Shown here: in pieces, positions 15,816 through 24,929 of the stretch
Layout: each line of letters opens with the position of its first letter
How positions within the stretch are numbered: the stretch's first letter is position 1
From: Saprospiraceae bacterium UBA6168
Lineage (GTDB): Bacteria > Bacteroidota > Bacteroidia > Chitinophagales > Saprospiraceae
Length of the DNA: 46,188 nucleotides
Direction of reading: 5' to 3'
Assembly: GCA_002435785.1 (NCBI GenBank)
Contig: DIUC01000060.1
Location: 1-46,188 of the forward strand
Made by a program: the position numbers and the translations under genes
The notes under the pieces: model-generated
Database searches by the model: none
What the model saw: only the letters and a program-made list of their open reading frames with translations
What the model was told of the DNA's origin: nothing

Positions 15816-17552
15816 ATGAAAAGCATTTTTACCTGCCTACTGTTTGTATCCATCTCAATTTTTGCGGCAAACGCCCAGACCAACACGATTTCCACCAACC
15901 CCATTGCGGAGCAAATCATGTTGGGAAATTATGACCCGGCAGCATATACCCCATCGGTTGTCATCAGCCATCCAGACGACATTGTGCCAGCCATCATCAG
16001 TGGCATATCGCCCGACTCGCTAAAGTCCTATTTGCTCCAACTCAGCACCTTCGAGAACCGGAATACGGGCGCCGACACAGTGTCGAACCTGACGGGCATG
16101 GGAGCGGCAAGGCGCTGGGTACATCAGCGTTTTTCAGAGATAGCTGCGCAAAGTGGCGGTCGGCTCGTCCCGTCCTACCTGCAGTTTGACCAGAACATCT
16201 GTGGTATGGGCCAGCACCGCAACATCTTTGCCGTGCTGCCCGGCTTGGACAAGAGCGCCCAAGGCGTCATCCTCATCGAGGCACATATTGACAGCCGCTG
16301 CGAGGTGCTCTGCGACATCAACTGCGCGGCCCACGGCATGGAGGACAATGGCAGCGGCACGGCCCTCGTCATCGAACTGGCAAGGGTAATGAGCCAGTTT
16401 GCCCTCGACCGCACCGTGGTTTTCATGGCCACCATCGGCGAGGAGCAGGGGCTTTTCGGTGCCGACGCTTTTGCCAAATACGCCAAGTCCAAGGGCATCC
16501 CGCTCGTTGCCGTCCTCAACAACGACGTCATCGGCGGCATCATTTGCGGACAAACATCTTCCCCGCCCTCCTGTCCTGGCTTCAACCAGATTGACAGTAC
16601 GCAGGTCAGGCTGTTTTCGCAGGGCAGCTTCAATTCCCCGCACAAACAACTTTCCCGGTTCATCAAATTGCAGTACCAGGAAGAGGCGCTCGCCCTCTCT
16701 GCCGTGCCAATGATGGTCACCATCATGTCCGCCGAAGACCGCACAGGCCGTGGCGGCGACCATATCCCGTTCCGGCAACAGGGCTTTGCGGCCATGCGGT
16801 TCACCTCCGCCAATGAGCATGGCAATGCCGACGTCGCCAGCCCCAACTACCACGACCGACAGCATACTTCCGATGATTTCTTGGGCGTGGACACGGACGG
16901 CGACGGCCAGCTCGATTCGTTTTTCGTGGACTTCAACTACCTTTCCAGGAACACCGTCATCAACGGGGTGGCGGCGGCCATGGCCGCTATCGGGCCAGCG
17001 CCAGTTGACCTGAGCGCCGTAAAAAGCTCCGATTCTGTCTTTGTGGACATCATTGACCCGAACAACTACGGCTTGTACCGGGTATTCGTGCGCTCCACGA
17101 CCAACGATTTCGACAGCCTTTTTACCACCACACAGACCGGTTTCAGCTTCGCAAGGCCGAGCGGCCTTTTCTTCGTCAGCGCCGCCAGCGTGGACGAAAA
17201 CGGTATCGAGAGCTTGTTTTCAAAGGAAGTGAACCCGCCGACTGTAAACGCAACGGGAGAAGCCGTGGCGCAGGAACTGCCCGCCGTCGAGCTGTTGCAA
17301 AACCGCCCGAACCCCTTTGACGAGGCGACCATTATATCCTTTTTGGTAAACCGGGAGCTAACTTATAAGAAAGCAATGTTGGCCATATCGGATATGCAGG
17401 GCAGGATATTATGGCAGCAGGATTTGCAATTGAAAACTGGCATGAACGAGGTGCTATATGAGCATGGCTATAATGTAACGGGCATTTATGCTTATAGCCT
17501 TATCATTGATGGGAGGGTGATGGGGGTGAAGGAGATGGTGTTTGCGAACTGA
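15816..17552 (+). CDS. secreted M28-family metallopeptidase with T9SS sorting domain
   Basis: The ATG at 15816 gives a signal peptide (MKSIFTCLLFVSISIFAANA). The catalytic domain shows the five expected two-zinc ligands and the general base: H157 in EAHIDS, D177 in MEDNGSGTA, E209 and E210 in IGEEQGLFG, D237 in LNNDVIGG, and H316 in GGDHIPF. M28 enzymes are aminopeptidases or carboxypeptidases. After a fibronectin-like stretch the protein ends in a T9SS sorting domain (LLQNRPNPFDEATIISF, SDMQGRILWQ, GIYAYSLIIDGRVMGVKEMV). It is therefore likely an extracellular exopeptidase that feeds on proteins or peptides. A hairpin at 17566-17604 lies just after the stop. Confidence 0.9.
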   Translation: MKSIFTCLLFVSISIFAANAQTNTISTNPIAEQIMLGNYDPAAYTPSVVISHPDDIVPAIISGISPDSLKSYLLQLSTFENRNTGADTVSNLTGMGAARRWVHQRFSEIAAQSGGRLVPSYLQFDQNICGMGQHRNIFAVLPGLDKSAQGVILIEAHIDSRCEVLCDINCAAHGMEDNGSGTALVIELARVMSQFALDRTVVFMATIGEEQGLFGADAFAKYAKSKGIPLVAVLNNDVIGGIICGQTSSPPSCPGFNQIDSTQVRLFSQGSFNSPHKQLSRFIKLQYQEEALALSAVPMMVTIMSAEDRTGRGGDHIPFRQQGFAAMRFTSANEHGNADVASPNYHDRQHTSDDFLGVDTDGDGQLDSFFVDFNYLSRNTVINGVAAAMAAIGPAPVDLSAVKSSDSVFVDIIDPNNYGLYRVFVRSTTNDFDSLFTTTQTGFSFARPSGLFFVSAASVDENGIESLFSKEVNPPTVNATGEAVAQELPAVELLQNRPNPFDEATIISFLVNRELTYKKAMLAISDMQGRILWQQDLQLKTGMNEVLYEHGYNVTGIYAYSLIIDGRVMGVKEMVFAN

Positions 17553-17565
17553 TAAGAACGGCAAA

Positions 17566-17604
17566 CGAGTCGTTTGGGGCAGCGCATCCGCCCCAAACAA
17601 CTCG
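17566..17604. terminator. stem-loop between convergent genes
   Basis: CGAGTCGTTTGGGGC and GCCCCAAACAACTCG pair at 14 of 15 positions around a 9-base loop. No T tract follows, so it may be a palindromic repeat rather than a terminator; its TTTGGGG...CCCCAAA core recurs inside the element at 27224-27368. Confidence 0.5.
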
Positions 17605-17637
17605 GCCTTGACATCACAAGCACCTCCCCTCATCCAT

Positions 17638-18078
17638 TTATGCCATAGCCATCACCGATTTAAGTTCGGCAGGCAGCACCGCTATAATATCGTGGATTTC
17701 GCCTTCCGAAACATGGTTCTTAATGACCCGGAAAACAGCCTGAATAGCTTCTTTCACTTCATAATCAGTCACAAAGTCATAGTTGTTGTCAATGCCGTCG
17801 GACTCCCGCACGGCTTCGATGAAGTCAATCAAGTGTCGCATGTGTCTGCCCTCGTTGCTGATTTTCCAGCCATCCACATAAATGGCTTTTATGAGCATGG
17901 GCAATTGTGAAATCAATTGGAGCGATTCGACGGGCGTCACCCGGTCACGGAAGGCATGAAGCACGGCCCGCAAAATCCTCGCCGCCCGTACTTTATCGTC
18001 GGGGTCGCCGATTTCCACGGCAACCTCATTGATGAACGCTTCCGCTTTTTGGACGTATTTATTGAAGTTCAGTGCCAT
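17638..18078 (-). CDS. DUF2267 family protein
   Basis: The 146-residue protein from the ATG at 18078 is all helical and matches DUF2267 features: AARILRAVLHAFRDRVTPVE, LISQLPMLIKAIYVDGW, and a second half with AVFRVIKNHVSEGEIHDI and LPAEL, typical of the two-lobed DUF2267 fold. The biochemical role of the family is unknown. There is no signal peptide, so it should be cytoplasmic. It is transcribed alone, convergent with the M28 peptidase. An upstream TTG would add 15 residues without homologous character. Confidence 0.85.
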   Translation of the reverse strand: MALNFNKYVQKAEAFINEVAVEIGDPDDKVRAARILRAVLHAFRDRVTPVESLQLISQLPMLIKAIYVDGWKISNEGRHMRHLIDFIEAVRESDGIDNNYDFVTDYEVKEAIQAVFRVIKNHVSEGEIHDIIAVLPAELKSVMAMA

Positions 18079-18210
18079 GATATTGGATTTTATAGTTTTA
18101 AAATGAACTGCTGCTTTCGTCACAAACTTCGGCGACTGTGAACGTCAAGGTACTGACTTTGCTCATGTGGACTTCTGATGATTGTCAGTAATTATACTGC
18201 GAGCCCTTCG

Positions 18211-18265
18211 CTTTTGGCTGTTTGCTGTTGGCCAAAAGCCAATAGCCAAAGGCCAAAGCCACCAA
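18211..18265. repeat. simple intergenic repeat of GCCAA units
   Basis: The stretch is built of GGCCAAAAGCC, AATAGCCAAA and GGCCAAAGCC units between the lipid-transport operon and the DUF2267 gene. A similar tract lies at 19341-19400. Confidence 0.5.
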
Positions 18266-18306
18266 CAAATGGACAAAACCTGGCGCTCGAAAGTATAGCA
18301 GAGCAT

Positions 18307-19326
18307 TCAACCTTTCTTCTTTTGCTCCTTCTCTAATTTTTTGAAGTACCGCCGGAACAAAAAATTGTGCTTCAGCGCCTCCATGTCTTCGCTGAACCGG
18401 GCGGTGCCTTCGTTCAGGTTTCTCAAGATGTCACGCAGGTTGTTGGCTGCAGCGGTGTCCTTCAAAATGGTGGCAGCCAGTCCGTCCCCAGCTTCGAGCG
18501 CTTGCGTGGCCGCCATCAGTTGGGCGCTCGAAGCGGCGAGGTCCCTGCTCGATTTCTGCAAGTTTTCCATCACTGGGCGGGTTTCCTCAATCAGCAGGCT
18601 ATCGAGGCGGGTGGTGAGGTTTTCTAATTGGTGGGGCAAGGTTTCGTCGTGGAGGAGGTAGCCGAGCGTTCCCTTTCCCTCCGATATTTGCCCCATCGCC
18701 CGCTGCAATTCCATGCTGGTTCGGGTCAGGCTCTCGGTGGCTTGGCGCAAGTTTTTGAGCGTTTGTGCCACGTCCACCGCCACTTCGGCATTGCGGAGGA
18801 GGAGTGGCAAGGTGCCTTGACCTTCATTCAGGTTCATGGAAATTTCCAAGAGTTTTTTTGATAAAACAGCGACGTTGTCATTGGTGGTGTCCAAGGTTTC
18901 CAACATGCTGTTGGGGTCGGGTCGGCTGTAGTAAGCAATGATTTCCCCATCCTTGGCACGAGGCTGGTTGCCAGTGCCGGGGCTGATGTTGACGATGACA
19001 TTGCCCACCAGCCCATCGGTGCCGATGCTGGCGACGGCGTCTTTTCGGATGAAATCCCGCACCCTTTCCTCCAAAATCATCTCGATGCGGAGGGTGGAGT
19101 CGTTGACAAAAACGATGTCGTCCACGCTTCCGACGACAATGCCAGCGTAGCGCACATTGTTGCCAATCCGCAGGCCGTTGGCATTGCTCACGACGGTGCT
19201 GAGGCGAAATTTTGACCCAAACAGGTTTTGCTCGCTGCCCACGAAATAAACGGCGATGGTGAACAACACTACCCCAACAATGACGAAGATGCCGAGGCGG
19301 ACGGTATTTCTGATTTCTTTTGCCAT
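18307..19326 (-). CDS. MCE-domain lipid-binding protein (MlaD-like)
   Basis: The 339-residue protein from the ATG at 19326 has an N-terminal membrane anchor (VRLGIFVIVGVVLFTIAVYF), one MCE domain (SNANGLRIGNNVRYAGIVVG through IGTDGLVGNVIVNIS) and a long helical C-terminal region rich in Leu and Glu (LKNLRQATESLTRTSMELQR). In this family the MCE domain forms a hexameric ring that passes phospholipids between inner-membrane permease and periplasm. It is the last gene of an operon with the ATPase at 19399 and the permease at 20284, as expected for an Mla-type transporter. Periplasmic MlaC and outer-membrane MlaA genes are not in the window. Confidence 0.88.
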   Translation of the reverse strand: MAKEIRNTVRLGIFVIVGVVLFTIAVYFVGSEQNLFGSKFRLSTVVSNANGLRIGNNVRYAGIVVGSVDDIVFVNDSTLRIEMILEERVRDFIRKDAVASIGTDGLVGNVIVNISPGTGNQPRAKDGEIIAYYSRPDPNSMLETLDTTNDNVAVLSKKLLEISMNLNEGQGTLPLLLRNAEVAVDVAQTLKNLRQATESLTRTSMELQRAMGQISEGKGTLGYLLHDETLPHQLENLTTRLDSLLIEETRPVMENLQKSSRDLAASSAQLMAATQALEAGDGLAATILKDTAAANNLRDILRNLNEGTARFSEDMEALKHNFLFRRYFKKLEKEQKKKG

Positions 19327-19340
19327 GGCTTGTCTTTGCT

Positions 19341-19400
19341 GCTGGCTATTTGCAATTGGCAATTGGCTTTGAGCCAAAAGCGAACTGCCAACCGCCAATT
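19341..19400. repeat. repeat tract between the MlaF- and MlaD-like genes
   Basis: The gap of about 70 bp between the two genes is filled by GCAATTGGCAATTGG and GAGCCAAAAGCGAACTGCC units. CGAACTGCCAAC at 19381-19392 also occurs in the repeats inside the kinase (2301-2349) and parC (10301-10335). Confidence 0.5.
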
Positions 19401-20184
19401 ACTTAAAAAACGCCCTGATTTTTGGGTCTTCCGAAGCTGCAAGTTCCTGGTAGGTGCCTTCGCCGTAGTTGATGCCGTCCACCAGGATTATCATGCGGTT
19501 CGAGATGACCCGAGCGCAGTCCATGTCGTGCGTGATGATGAGCGAGGCCGTGTCGTATTGGTGCTGCACTTTCATAATCAGTTCGATGATTTCTTTGGAG
19601 GTGATGGGGTCAAGGCCGCTCGTCGGTTCGTCGTAGAGGATGATTTTTGGGCGCAAGATGAGGGTGCGGGCCAATGCCACCCTGCGCTTCATGCCGCCGG
19701 ACAGTTCCTCTGGCATCAGGTCGAGGGTGTGCGCCAGCCCGACGCTCTCCAATGCGCTGAGAATCAGTTTTTCTTCATTTTCCCCCCGCATCCGGTCGGC
19801 GTGTCGGCGCAAGGGGAATTGCAGGTTTTCCCGAACGGTCATGGAGTCGTACAGGGCGCTGCCTTGGAACAGGAACCCGACATCGGAACGGACTCGGTCA
19901 AGCTCGTCTTGGCCCAGTTCCGAGATGTTGCTTCCGAGGACTGTCAACGTACCTGTATCATATTCCTCCAGCCGGACGATGCACTTGAGCAGCACCGATT
20001 TGCCGGAACCGGACTTGCCCACTATCACAAGGTTTTCTCGCTCGAACAAGTCCATATGGAAACCATTCAGCACATGGTGGTTGCCAAATGCTTTGTGCAA
20101 ATCCCTGATTGCTATCAAGGCAGCACCCCGTTCTTTTTCGTTGAAAATCAAAGGGTTAGCTTGTATTTGTGGGCGAGTTTGCAT
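19399..20184 (-). CDS. ABC transporter ATP-binding protein (MlaF-like)
   Basis: The 261-residue protein has a Walker A motif (VGKSGSGKSVLLK), Q-loop (GFLFQGSALYDSMTVRENL), ABC signature (ELSGGMKRRVALART), Walker B (PKIILYDEPTSGLDP) and a switch histidine (IITHDMDCA). The sequence SALYDSMTVRENLQFPL is typical of the MlaF/Ttg2A group. It would power lipid transport through the permease encoded upstream (20284-21066). The gene lies between the permease and the MCE gene on the same strand. Confidence 0.92.
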   Translation of the reverse strand: MQTRPQIQANPLIFNEKERGAALIAIRDLHKAFGNHHVLNGFHMDLFERENLVIVGKSGSGKSVLLKCIVRLEEYDTGTLTVLGSNISELGQDELDRVRSDVGFLFQGSALYDSMTVRENLQFPLRRHADRMRGENEEKLILSALESVGLAHTLDLMPEELSGGMKRRVALARTLILRPKIILYDEPTSGLDPITSKEIIELIMKVQHQYDTASLIITHDMDCARVISNRMIILVDGINYGEGTYQELAASEDPKIRAFFK

Positions 20185-20245
20185 GTTGTTTTGACAAGAA
20201 ACATTAGACTTTAGATTTCCGACTTTTTCAAGGCCCCGATTCCAG

Positions 20246-20276
20246 TCTAATGTCTATTGTCTTCTGTCTATTGTCC
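20246..20276. repeat. TGTCTATTGTC direct repeats
   Basis: TGTCTATTGTC occurs at 20251-20261 and 20265-20275, with a partial unit before it, in the gap between the permease and ATPase genes. Confidence 0.5.
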
Positions 20277-20283
20277 AAAAATT

Positions 20284-21066
20284 CTACAGGTCATAAAAAA
20301 TATCCGTCACCAACACAGCGATTAAGTCGAGTACGAAAAGCAGCAAGGACGAAATCACCACCGCCACGTTCGCCGCAGCGCCTACACCTGCCGTCCCTTT
20401 TTCGGCATTGTACCCTTTGTAGCAGCCGATTAGCCCGATGGCAAAACCGAAAAAGAAGGACTTGAGGGTGGATGGAATCAGGTCTCCGAACACGATATTA
20501 TTGAAAACCTTGTTGAAATAAAGCCGGAACGTCACGTCACCCTTAAGGTTTTCTACCAAAAAAGCACCAAAAAGCGCCACGGTGTCCGCCATGATGACCA
20601 ACAATGGCAGCATCAATGTGACGGCGAGGATTCTGGTCACCACCAAGAACTTAAAGGGGTTGGTGCCCGAAACTTCCATGGCGTCTATCTGCTCGGTAAC
20701 CTTCATTGAACCGAGTTCTGCACCGATGCTGGAGCCGATTTTTCCCGCACAAATTAGTGCCGTGATAATGGGGCCTATTTCCCGAACAATGGAAATGCTG
20801 ATCATCGCTGGCATATAACCTACTGCACCAAAGTCTATCATGGTGGGTCGAACCTGCAAGTCGAAGACCAGACCAATGATGAAGCCCGTCACTGCTACCA
20901 GCAAAAGCGACTGGTATCCCACGACGTAGCACTGCCGCAGGAGTTCACGCCATTCCAGCGGAGGCTTTACCACCTCTCGAAAAAACCGGGCAGCAAACAG
21001 TGATATCCGCCCTGTTTCATCGAAGAAAGCCTTCCAGTTGTTGATAGAATTTAAACTCGTGGGCAT
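20284..21066 (-). CDS. MlaE-family ABC transporter permease
   Basis: The 260-residue protein has about five to six membrane segments and the MlaE/YrbE hallmarks: REIGPIITALICAGKIGSSI, AELGSMKVTEQIDAMEVSGT, and a late GCYKGYNAEKGTAGVGAA motif. It is the first gene of the operon with the MlaF-like ATPase and MlaD-like protein, and would form the inner-membrane part of a phospholipid transporter that maintains outer-membrane lipid asymmetry. The start at 21066 (MPTSLNSINNW) leaves the usual short amphipathic N-terminus. Confidence 0.92.
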   Translation of the reverse strand: MPTSLNSINNWKAFFDETGRISLFAARFFREVVKPPLEWRELLRQCYVVGYQSLLLVAVTGFIIGLVFDLQVRPTMIDFGAVGYMPAMISISIVREIGPIITALICAGKIGSSIGAELGSMKVTEQIDAMEVSGTNPFKFLVVTRILAVTLMLPLLVIMADTVALFGAFLVENLKGDVTFRLYFNKVFNNIVFGDLIPSTLKSFFFGFAIGLIGCYKGYNAEKGTAGVGAAANVAVVISSLLLFVLDLIAVLVTDIFYDL

Positions 21067-21460
21067 CTGAGGGCTTGTTGATTTTAGGAATGGTTCCTGT
21101 TTTTGTAGGACTTCCCTACTTAAATTTCCATCAAAAATGACCTACAAAAAGAACTGTTCAACGTGATTTCAATCGTTGCTGGAGATGATAATAGTCACTT
21201 TCAAAGCGGGGACTTTGGGCGTGGCCGCTGGGTGAGTAACTCCATCATTAAAGAATGACTTTTATCATGGTTTATCAGCGGGGTTTCGGGCCAATTTTAT
21301 GTGTCTGCTGTAATTGTACTCCATTAGGATTTATGCAAATCAGCCCATGTTAAGGTACCCGGCATTAGCGCAAAACCTATAAAATGAAGTTTGCACCTCT
21401 TGGTTGAAACAATGAGAAAGGCTGCTATTTTGCTGTCCTTAAACCTTAAACTCCCTTTTC
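21067..21460. other. intergenic region between divergent mla-like and surface-protein genes
   Basis: The 394 bp contain a 10-bp perfect inverted repeat (TTTTTGTAGG at 21100-21109 and CCTACAAAAA at 21141-21150), the degenerate inverted-repeat element at 21323-21381, and presumably the promoters of both flanking genes. No open reading frame of interest was seen. Confidence 0.5.
21323..21381. repeat. short inverted-repeat element, degenerate copy of the 27224-27368 ends
   Basis: The left end ATTAGGATTTATGCAAAT (21323-21340) and right end ATTAGCGCAAAACCTATA (21364-21381) each match the 18-bp ends of the element at 27224-27368 at 15 of 18 positions, in the same inverted arrangement, with only 23 bp between them. 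Confidence 0.5.
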
Positions 21461-24400
21461 ATGAAAAACTTGACAAACACTTCGAACAATGCGGTTCGCA
21501 GGGGCTTTGCTGCCCTACTGTTATGGAGCCTTATTTTACCAATCCTTATTGCCCAATCCGTTTGGACGGGCGGCGCTGGCACCACCAACTGGAACACTTC
21601 CGGCAACTGGACAGGTGGCGTACCTGCCGCCGGAAAAACCGTCACCATCAACACCTGTACCACCTGCCCCGTCATCACCACCACGGGCAACCAAGCGTCC
21701 TTCGTGCAGGTGTATGCGGGCGGAAAACTTACCATCGGTTCCAGCGGCAAACTGACCATCTCCAACCCCGGCGGGCCGGGCATGAAGACCCAGACGAATT
21801 CGCAGGTGAACGTGAGCACAGGGTCCAGCCTTACCATCCAGAACTTCTGGGGCGAGGGGCTTTCCGTACAGGGGGCTTTCAATAACAACGGTAACCTGAC
21901 CATCAACGGAGGGCACACGGGCGTCGCTGTTGCCTCGGGTGGTGCTTTTGCCAATGGGCCAACGGGCAACCTTAGCATCTCCGGCTCGTCGCTCAACTAC
22001 GGAATGGTCATTGAAGGCATCTTCAACAATCAGAATATTCTTTCTATTGATGACGCCAATAACGATGGCATCCATTTGAAAACAGGAACAACGATGAACC
22101 TCGGCGGCACCGTCAACATCACGAAGACGGGTGTGAACGCCATTTTTGCCAAAGGCACTATCAACAATAGTGGCAACCTGGCGATTGACAACGGCCTGAA
22201 CGGCATCTACCTGCTGTTCGGCACTATCAACAATACCGCCACTGGCAAAATTGCCATCAGTGGCTCGGCCTTCCTCAACGACGGTATCTATGTGGATCCG
22301 GGCACCTTCAACAATTCGGGCGAGCTGACCATCCAAAACGCCCAGTCAAAAGGCATGGAAATCAGCAGCGGTTCGGTGTTCAACAATTTCAATAAAATGA
22401 CGCTGAACGTGCCTGCCTGGGCGGGGATTTTTAATGTGGGCGGGTCGAATTTCACCAATAAACCTTGTGCGTTGATAGAGTCAAATGCGGCCATCGTAAA
22501 TTATGCTACCTTCACCAACAACGGTGTCGTCAAAGAAACCTCCACGGGGTCAAGCCAGATTGGCATGAATAACGGTACGGTATTAAACCTGAATGGCGGC
22601 ACTTTCAGCACGAGTGGGGGCAATCCGGTCATTTTTGATAACATAAACGTTTGGACCGGCTGTATAAGCACGGTCTGGGACAACCCGAAAAACTGGCTCC
22701 TGGGAACTGTGCCGACCGCAGTCACGCTCAATAGCGCCATTGTCCAAAATGTGGCGCAAGCCAGTGGCAATGCGCCTGTGGTGAGCACCCCTGCAAGTGC
22801 CGCATGGCTTACCCTCGACAAGAATGCAACCTTGACCATTGCCAGCGGTGGCGCTTTGAGTGTCGGAACATACGAGCCATTTTATTCCACTTTTTACATT
22901 CACACAGGAGCGAATTTGGTTGTGTTGGCTGGAGGAAGTTTCGGAGCAACATCAATCAACCTGTCGGGAAGTGTTCAGAATTCGGGCAGTTTTACAATTG
23001 TAGCTCCTTTCCACAGTGTCGGTGGCATCACAATGGAGGGTGGAACTTTTACCAACAATACGGGCAGCCAGTTTACAGGGAAAATGGGTTATTACGGCGC
23101 AGGAGTGAATGTCAACATGAGCAACGGAGCCAGTTTCTCCAACAACGGCTTGGTCAGTATCGGTGGTTTTGGCGGTTTTCTCCTGAACCAAAGTTCAGTT
23201 TCAAACAACAGCACTGGGACCATCGTCATAGCCTCTCCCAGTTTGCCTGGTGGGCAATTAAACCTCCAAGGTAATTCCAATTTCCTGAATATAGGCGCCT
23301 TGACGGTTTTTGGACGTATGAAAAACGAAGGCTCCACTTTTGAAAACAAGGGCCAAATGTCCGTTGGCAAAGGACAATACGATGGCATTTTGAATGACGC
23401 CGGAAATTTCACAAATAATGGGACGCTGAACTTGTCACAAACAGGTGGAAACGGGATTCAAAATAAAGGCGAATTCAAAAATAATGGTACTTTAATCCTC
23501 AATACGGCAGTCGCTTACGGTATCCTGAATTACAATACGTTCCAAAACCAGGCAGCCGGTCATATTGAAATCAGCAATACCAATGATATTGGCATTTACA
23601 ACGTCGGCACGTTCATCAACAGTGGGTTCATCCAGGTAAAAGACACACACCCTGAGGATGGGATAGCTTCAACAAATTCCTTTACCAACAATATCTCCGG
23701 CATCATCTATGTCAGCAACATTGGTAACGCAGGAGCCGGCCTTTGGGTTATTAGCGGCAGTTTTTCCAACAGCGGTATTCTGAACATTGATGGGACTGAA
23801 CTGAAGGGCATAGATATTTGGCAGGCGACATTCATTAATCATGCTTCTGGTCAGATTAATGTGAAAAACACCAATTGGTGGGGGCTGGACAATCAGCATG
23901 TTTTTGAAAACTATGGCAACATTACTATCGAGGGGACAGGTTGGGCTGCCATCAACAATGGCAGTTGGAAATTTGACAATCACCAAGGTGGGGTATTGAC
24001 CATCAATAATGCTTATGGAGGATCGGGAATCCAGACTTCTAATGGTTTTTTTAATTCCGGCAGCATAACGATGACCAACTCTCCGACAGCCTTTTTCATC
24101 GAACCCTCCGGCTATTTCAACAACCACCCTTGCTCCTATGTAAGCGTGGACGGCCTGATTGACAATCGAAACGTTATCAACAACCAAGGTCTTTTCAGGA
24201 CCACTTTTACGGGAACGAACTCCGGCCCCGGCAATTTCAACAACCATTCGGTCGTGGAAGACTTTTACGGTTCCTTCAATGGCGCCAACTTCACCAACAA
24301 TGCCATCCGGGTGCGCCCAATCGCTGGCACAATCGGTGGCATCATCTCGAACGCCCTTGAAATCAGTGGCACACCACCATTCCAATTCGGCAGCACTTGG

Positions 24401-24865
24401 TACAAAAACGCCAACCTGACCGACCCGGCTGGCAGCTACGTCAACGGCCTGAACACCTTCACGCCGACCATCGGCGTGGGAACGCATACCCTGTATTTCT
24501 CTGTAAAAGACCTGGTGAACAATTGCACTAAAACCGTCTCCATCAAGGTGAGCATCGCCAGCCCGCTCATCGGATTTGGCGGAAAAGAAGACTCAAAAAT
24601 ACTGCTGACCAATGCCCCGAACCCGTTCAGCGACCGCACGCAGATTAAGGTCAGCCTGCCCGTTGACACGGAGGCCAAACTAGTCATTTACGACAATATG
24701 AGCCGTTTGGTCGAGGTGATTTACGAAGGCGAATTCATCAAGGACGAACTATACCAATTTGACTTCAACGCTGCCGACAAGCGAGTTGGCAATTACATGG
24801 CTACGCTCATTTTGAAGAATGGGCGGGCTTTCACCCTCCAGTTGGTGAAAGCGGACAACAGGTAA
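21461..24865 (+). CDS. large surface protein with beta-helix-type FNNSGNLTI repeats and T9SS domain
   Basis: The 1134-residue protein has a signal peptide (hydrophobic LLLWSLILPILIAQ), then VWTGGAGTTNWNTSGNWTGG, then roughly thirty repeats of about 20-25 residues built on FNNSGNLTI, FTNNGTLNL or FNNQNILSI, which predict a right-handed beta-helix or stacked-strand fibre. A second SVWDNPKNW-type entry occurs near residue 410. The C-terminus is a T9SS sorting domain (LLTNAPNPFSDRTQIKVSL, VIYDNMSRLVEVIYEGE, GNYMATLILKNGRAFTLQLV). It is rich in Asn, Gly and Thr and should be exposed on the cell surface, possibly as an adhesin; that role is inferred. A terminator follows at 24878. Confidence 0.85.
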   Translation: MKNLTNTSNNAVRRGFAALLLWSLILPILIAQSVWTGGAGTTNWNTSGNWTGGVPAAGKTVTINTCTTCPVITTTGNQASFVQVYAGGKLTIGSSGKLTISNPGGPGMKTQTNSQVNVSTGSSLTIQNFWGEGLSVQGAFNNNGNLTINGGHTGVAVASGGAFANGPTGNLSISGSSLNYGMVIEGIFNNQNILSIDDANNDGIHLKTGTTMNLGGTVNITKTGVNAIFAKGTINNSGNLAIDNGLNGIYLLFGTINNTATGKIAISGSAFLNDGIYVDPGTFNNSGELTIQNAQSKGMEISSGSVFNNFNKMTLNVPAWAGIFNVGGSNFTNKPCALIESNAAIVNYATFTNNGVVKETSTGSSQIGMNNGTVLNLNGGTFSTSGGNPVIFDNINVWTGCISTVWDNPKNWLLGTVPTAVTLNSAIVQNVAQASGNAPVVSTPASAAWLTLDKNATLTIASGGALSVGTYEPFYSTFYIHTGANLVVLAGGSFGATSINLSGSVQNSGSFTIVAPFHSVGGITMEGGTFTNNTGSQFTGKMGYYGAGVNVNMSNGASFSNNGLVSIGGFGGFLLNQSSVSNNSTGTIVIASPSLPGGQLNLQGNSNFLNIGALTVFGRMKNEGSTFENKGQMSVGKGQYDGILNDAGNFTNNGTLNLSQTGGNGIQNKGEFKNNGTLILNTAVAYGILNYNTFQNQAAGHIEISNTNDIGIYNVGTFINSGFIQVKDTHPEDGIASTNSFTNNISGIIYVSNIGNAGAGLWVISGSFSNSGILNIDGTELKGIDIWQATFINHASGQINVKNTNWWGLDNQHVFENYGNITIEGTGWAAINNGSWKFDNHQGGVLTINNAYGGSGIQTSNGFFNSGSITMTNSPTAFFIEPSGYFNNHPCSYVSVDGLIDNRNVINNQGLFRTTFTGTNSGPGNFNNHSVVEDFYGSFNGANFTNNAIRVRPIAGTIGGIISNALEISGTPPFQFGSTWYKNANLTDPAGSYVNGLNTFTPTIGVGTHTLYFSVKDLVNNCTKTVSIKVSIASPLIGFGGKEDSKILLTNAPNPFSDRTQIKVSLPVDTEAKLVIYDNMSRLVEVIYEGEFIKDELYQFDFNAADKRVGNYMATLILKNGRAFTLQLVKADNR

Positions 24866-24877
24866 GCATGGCTTGCC

Positions 24878-24929
24878 AACCCGTTGTCCACAGCTTGCTT
24901 CGGCGAACCATGGGCAACGGTTTTTTTTT
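24878..24929 (+). terminator. intrinsic terminator after the surface-protein gene
   Basis: AACC-GTTGTCCA (with one bulged C) pairs with TGGGCAACGGTT around a loop of about 20 bases, followed by a run of T residues to about 24929, which reaches the stop of the convergent gene. Confidence 0.6.

Noticed and set aside
16134..16865. 243-codon minus-strand frame opposite the M28 peptidase
   Set aside because: The plus strand encodes all metal ligands of the peptidase; the opposite frame is a shadow.
18211..18265. Possible CRISPR-like array of GCCAA repeats
   Set aside because: Units are only 8-11 bp with no spacers of constant length and no cas genes nearby.
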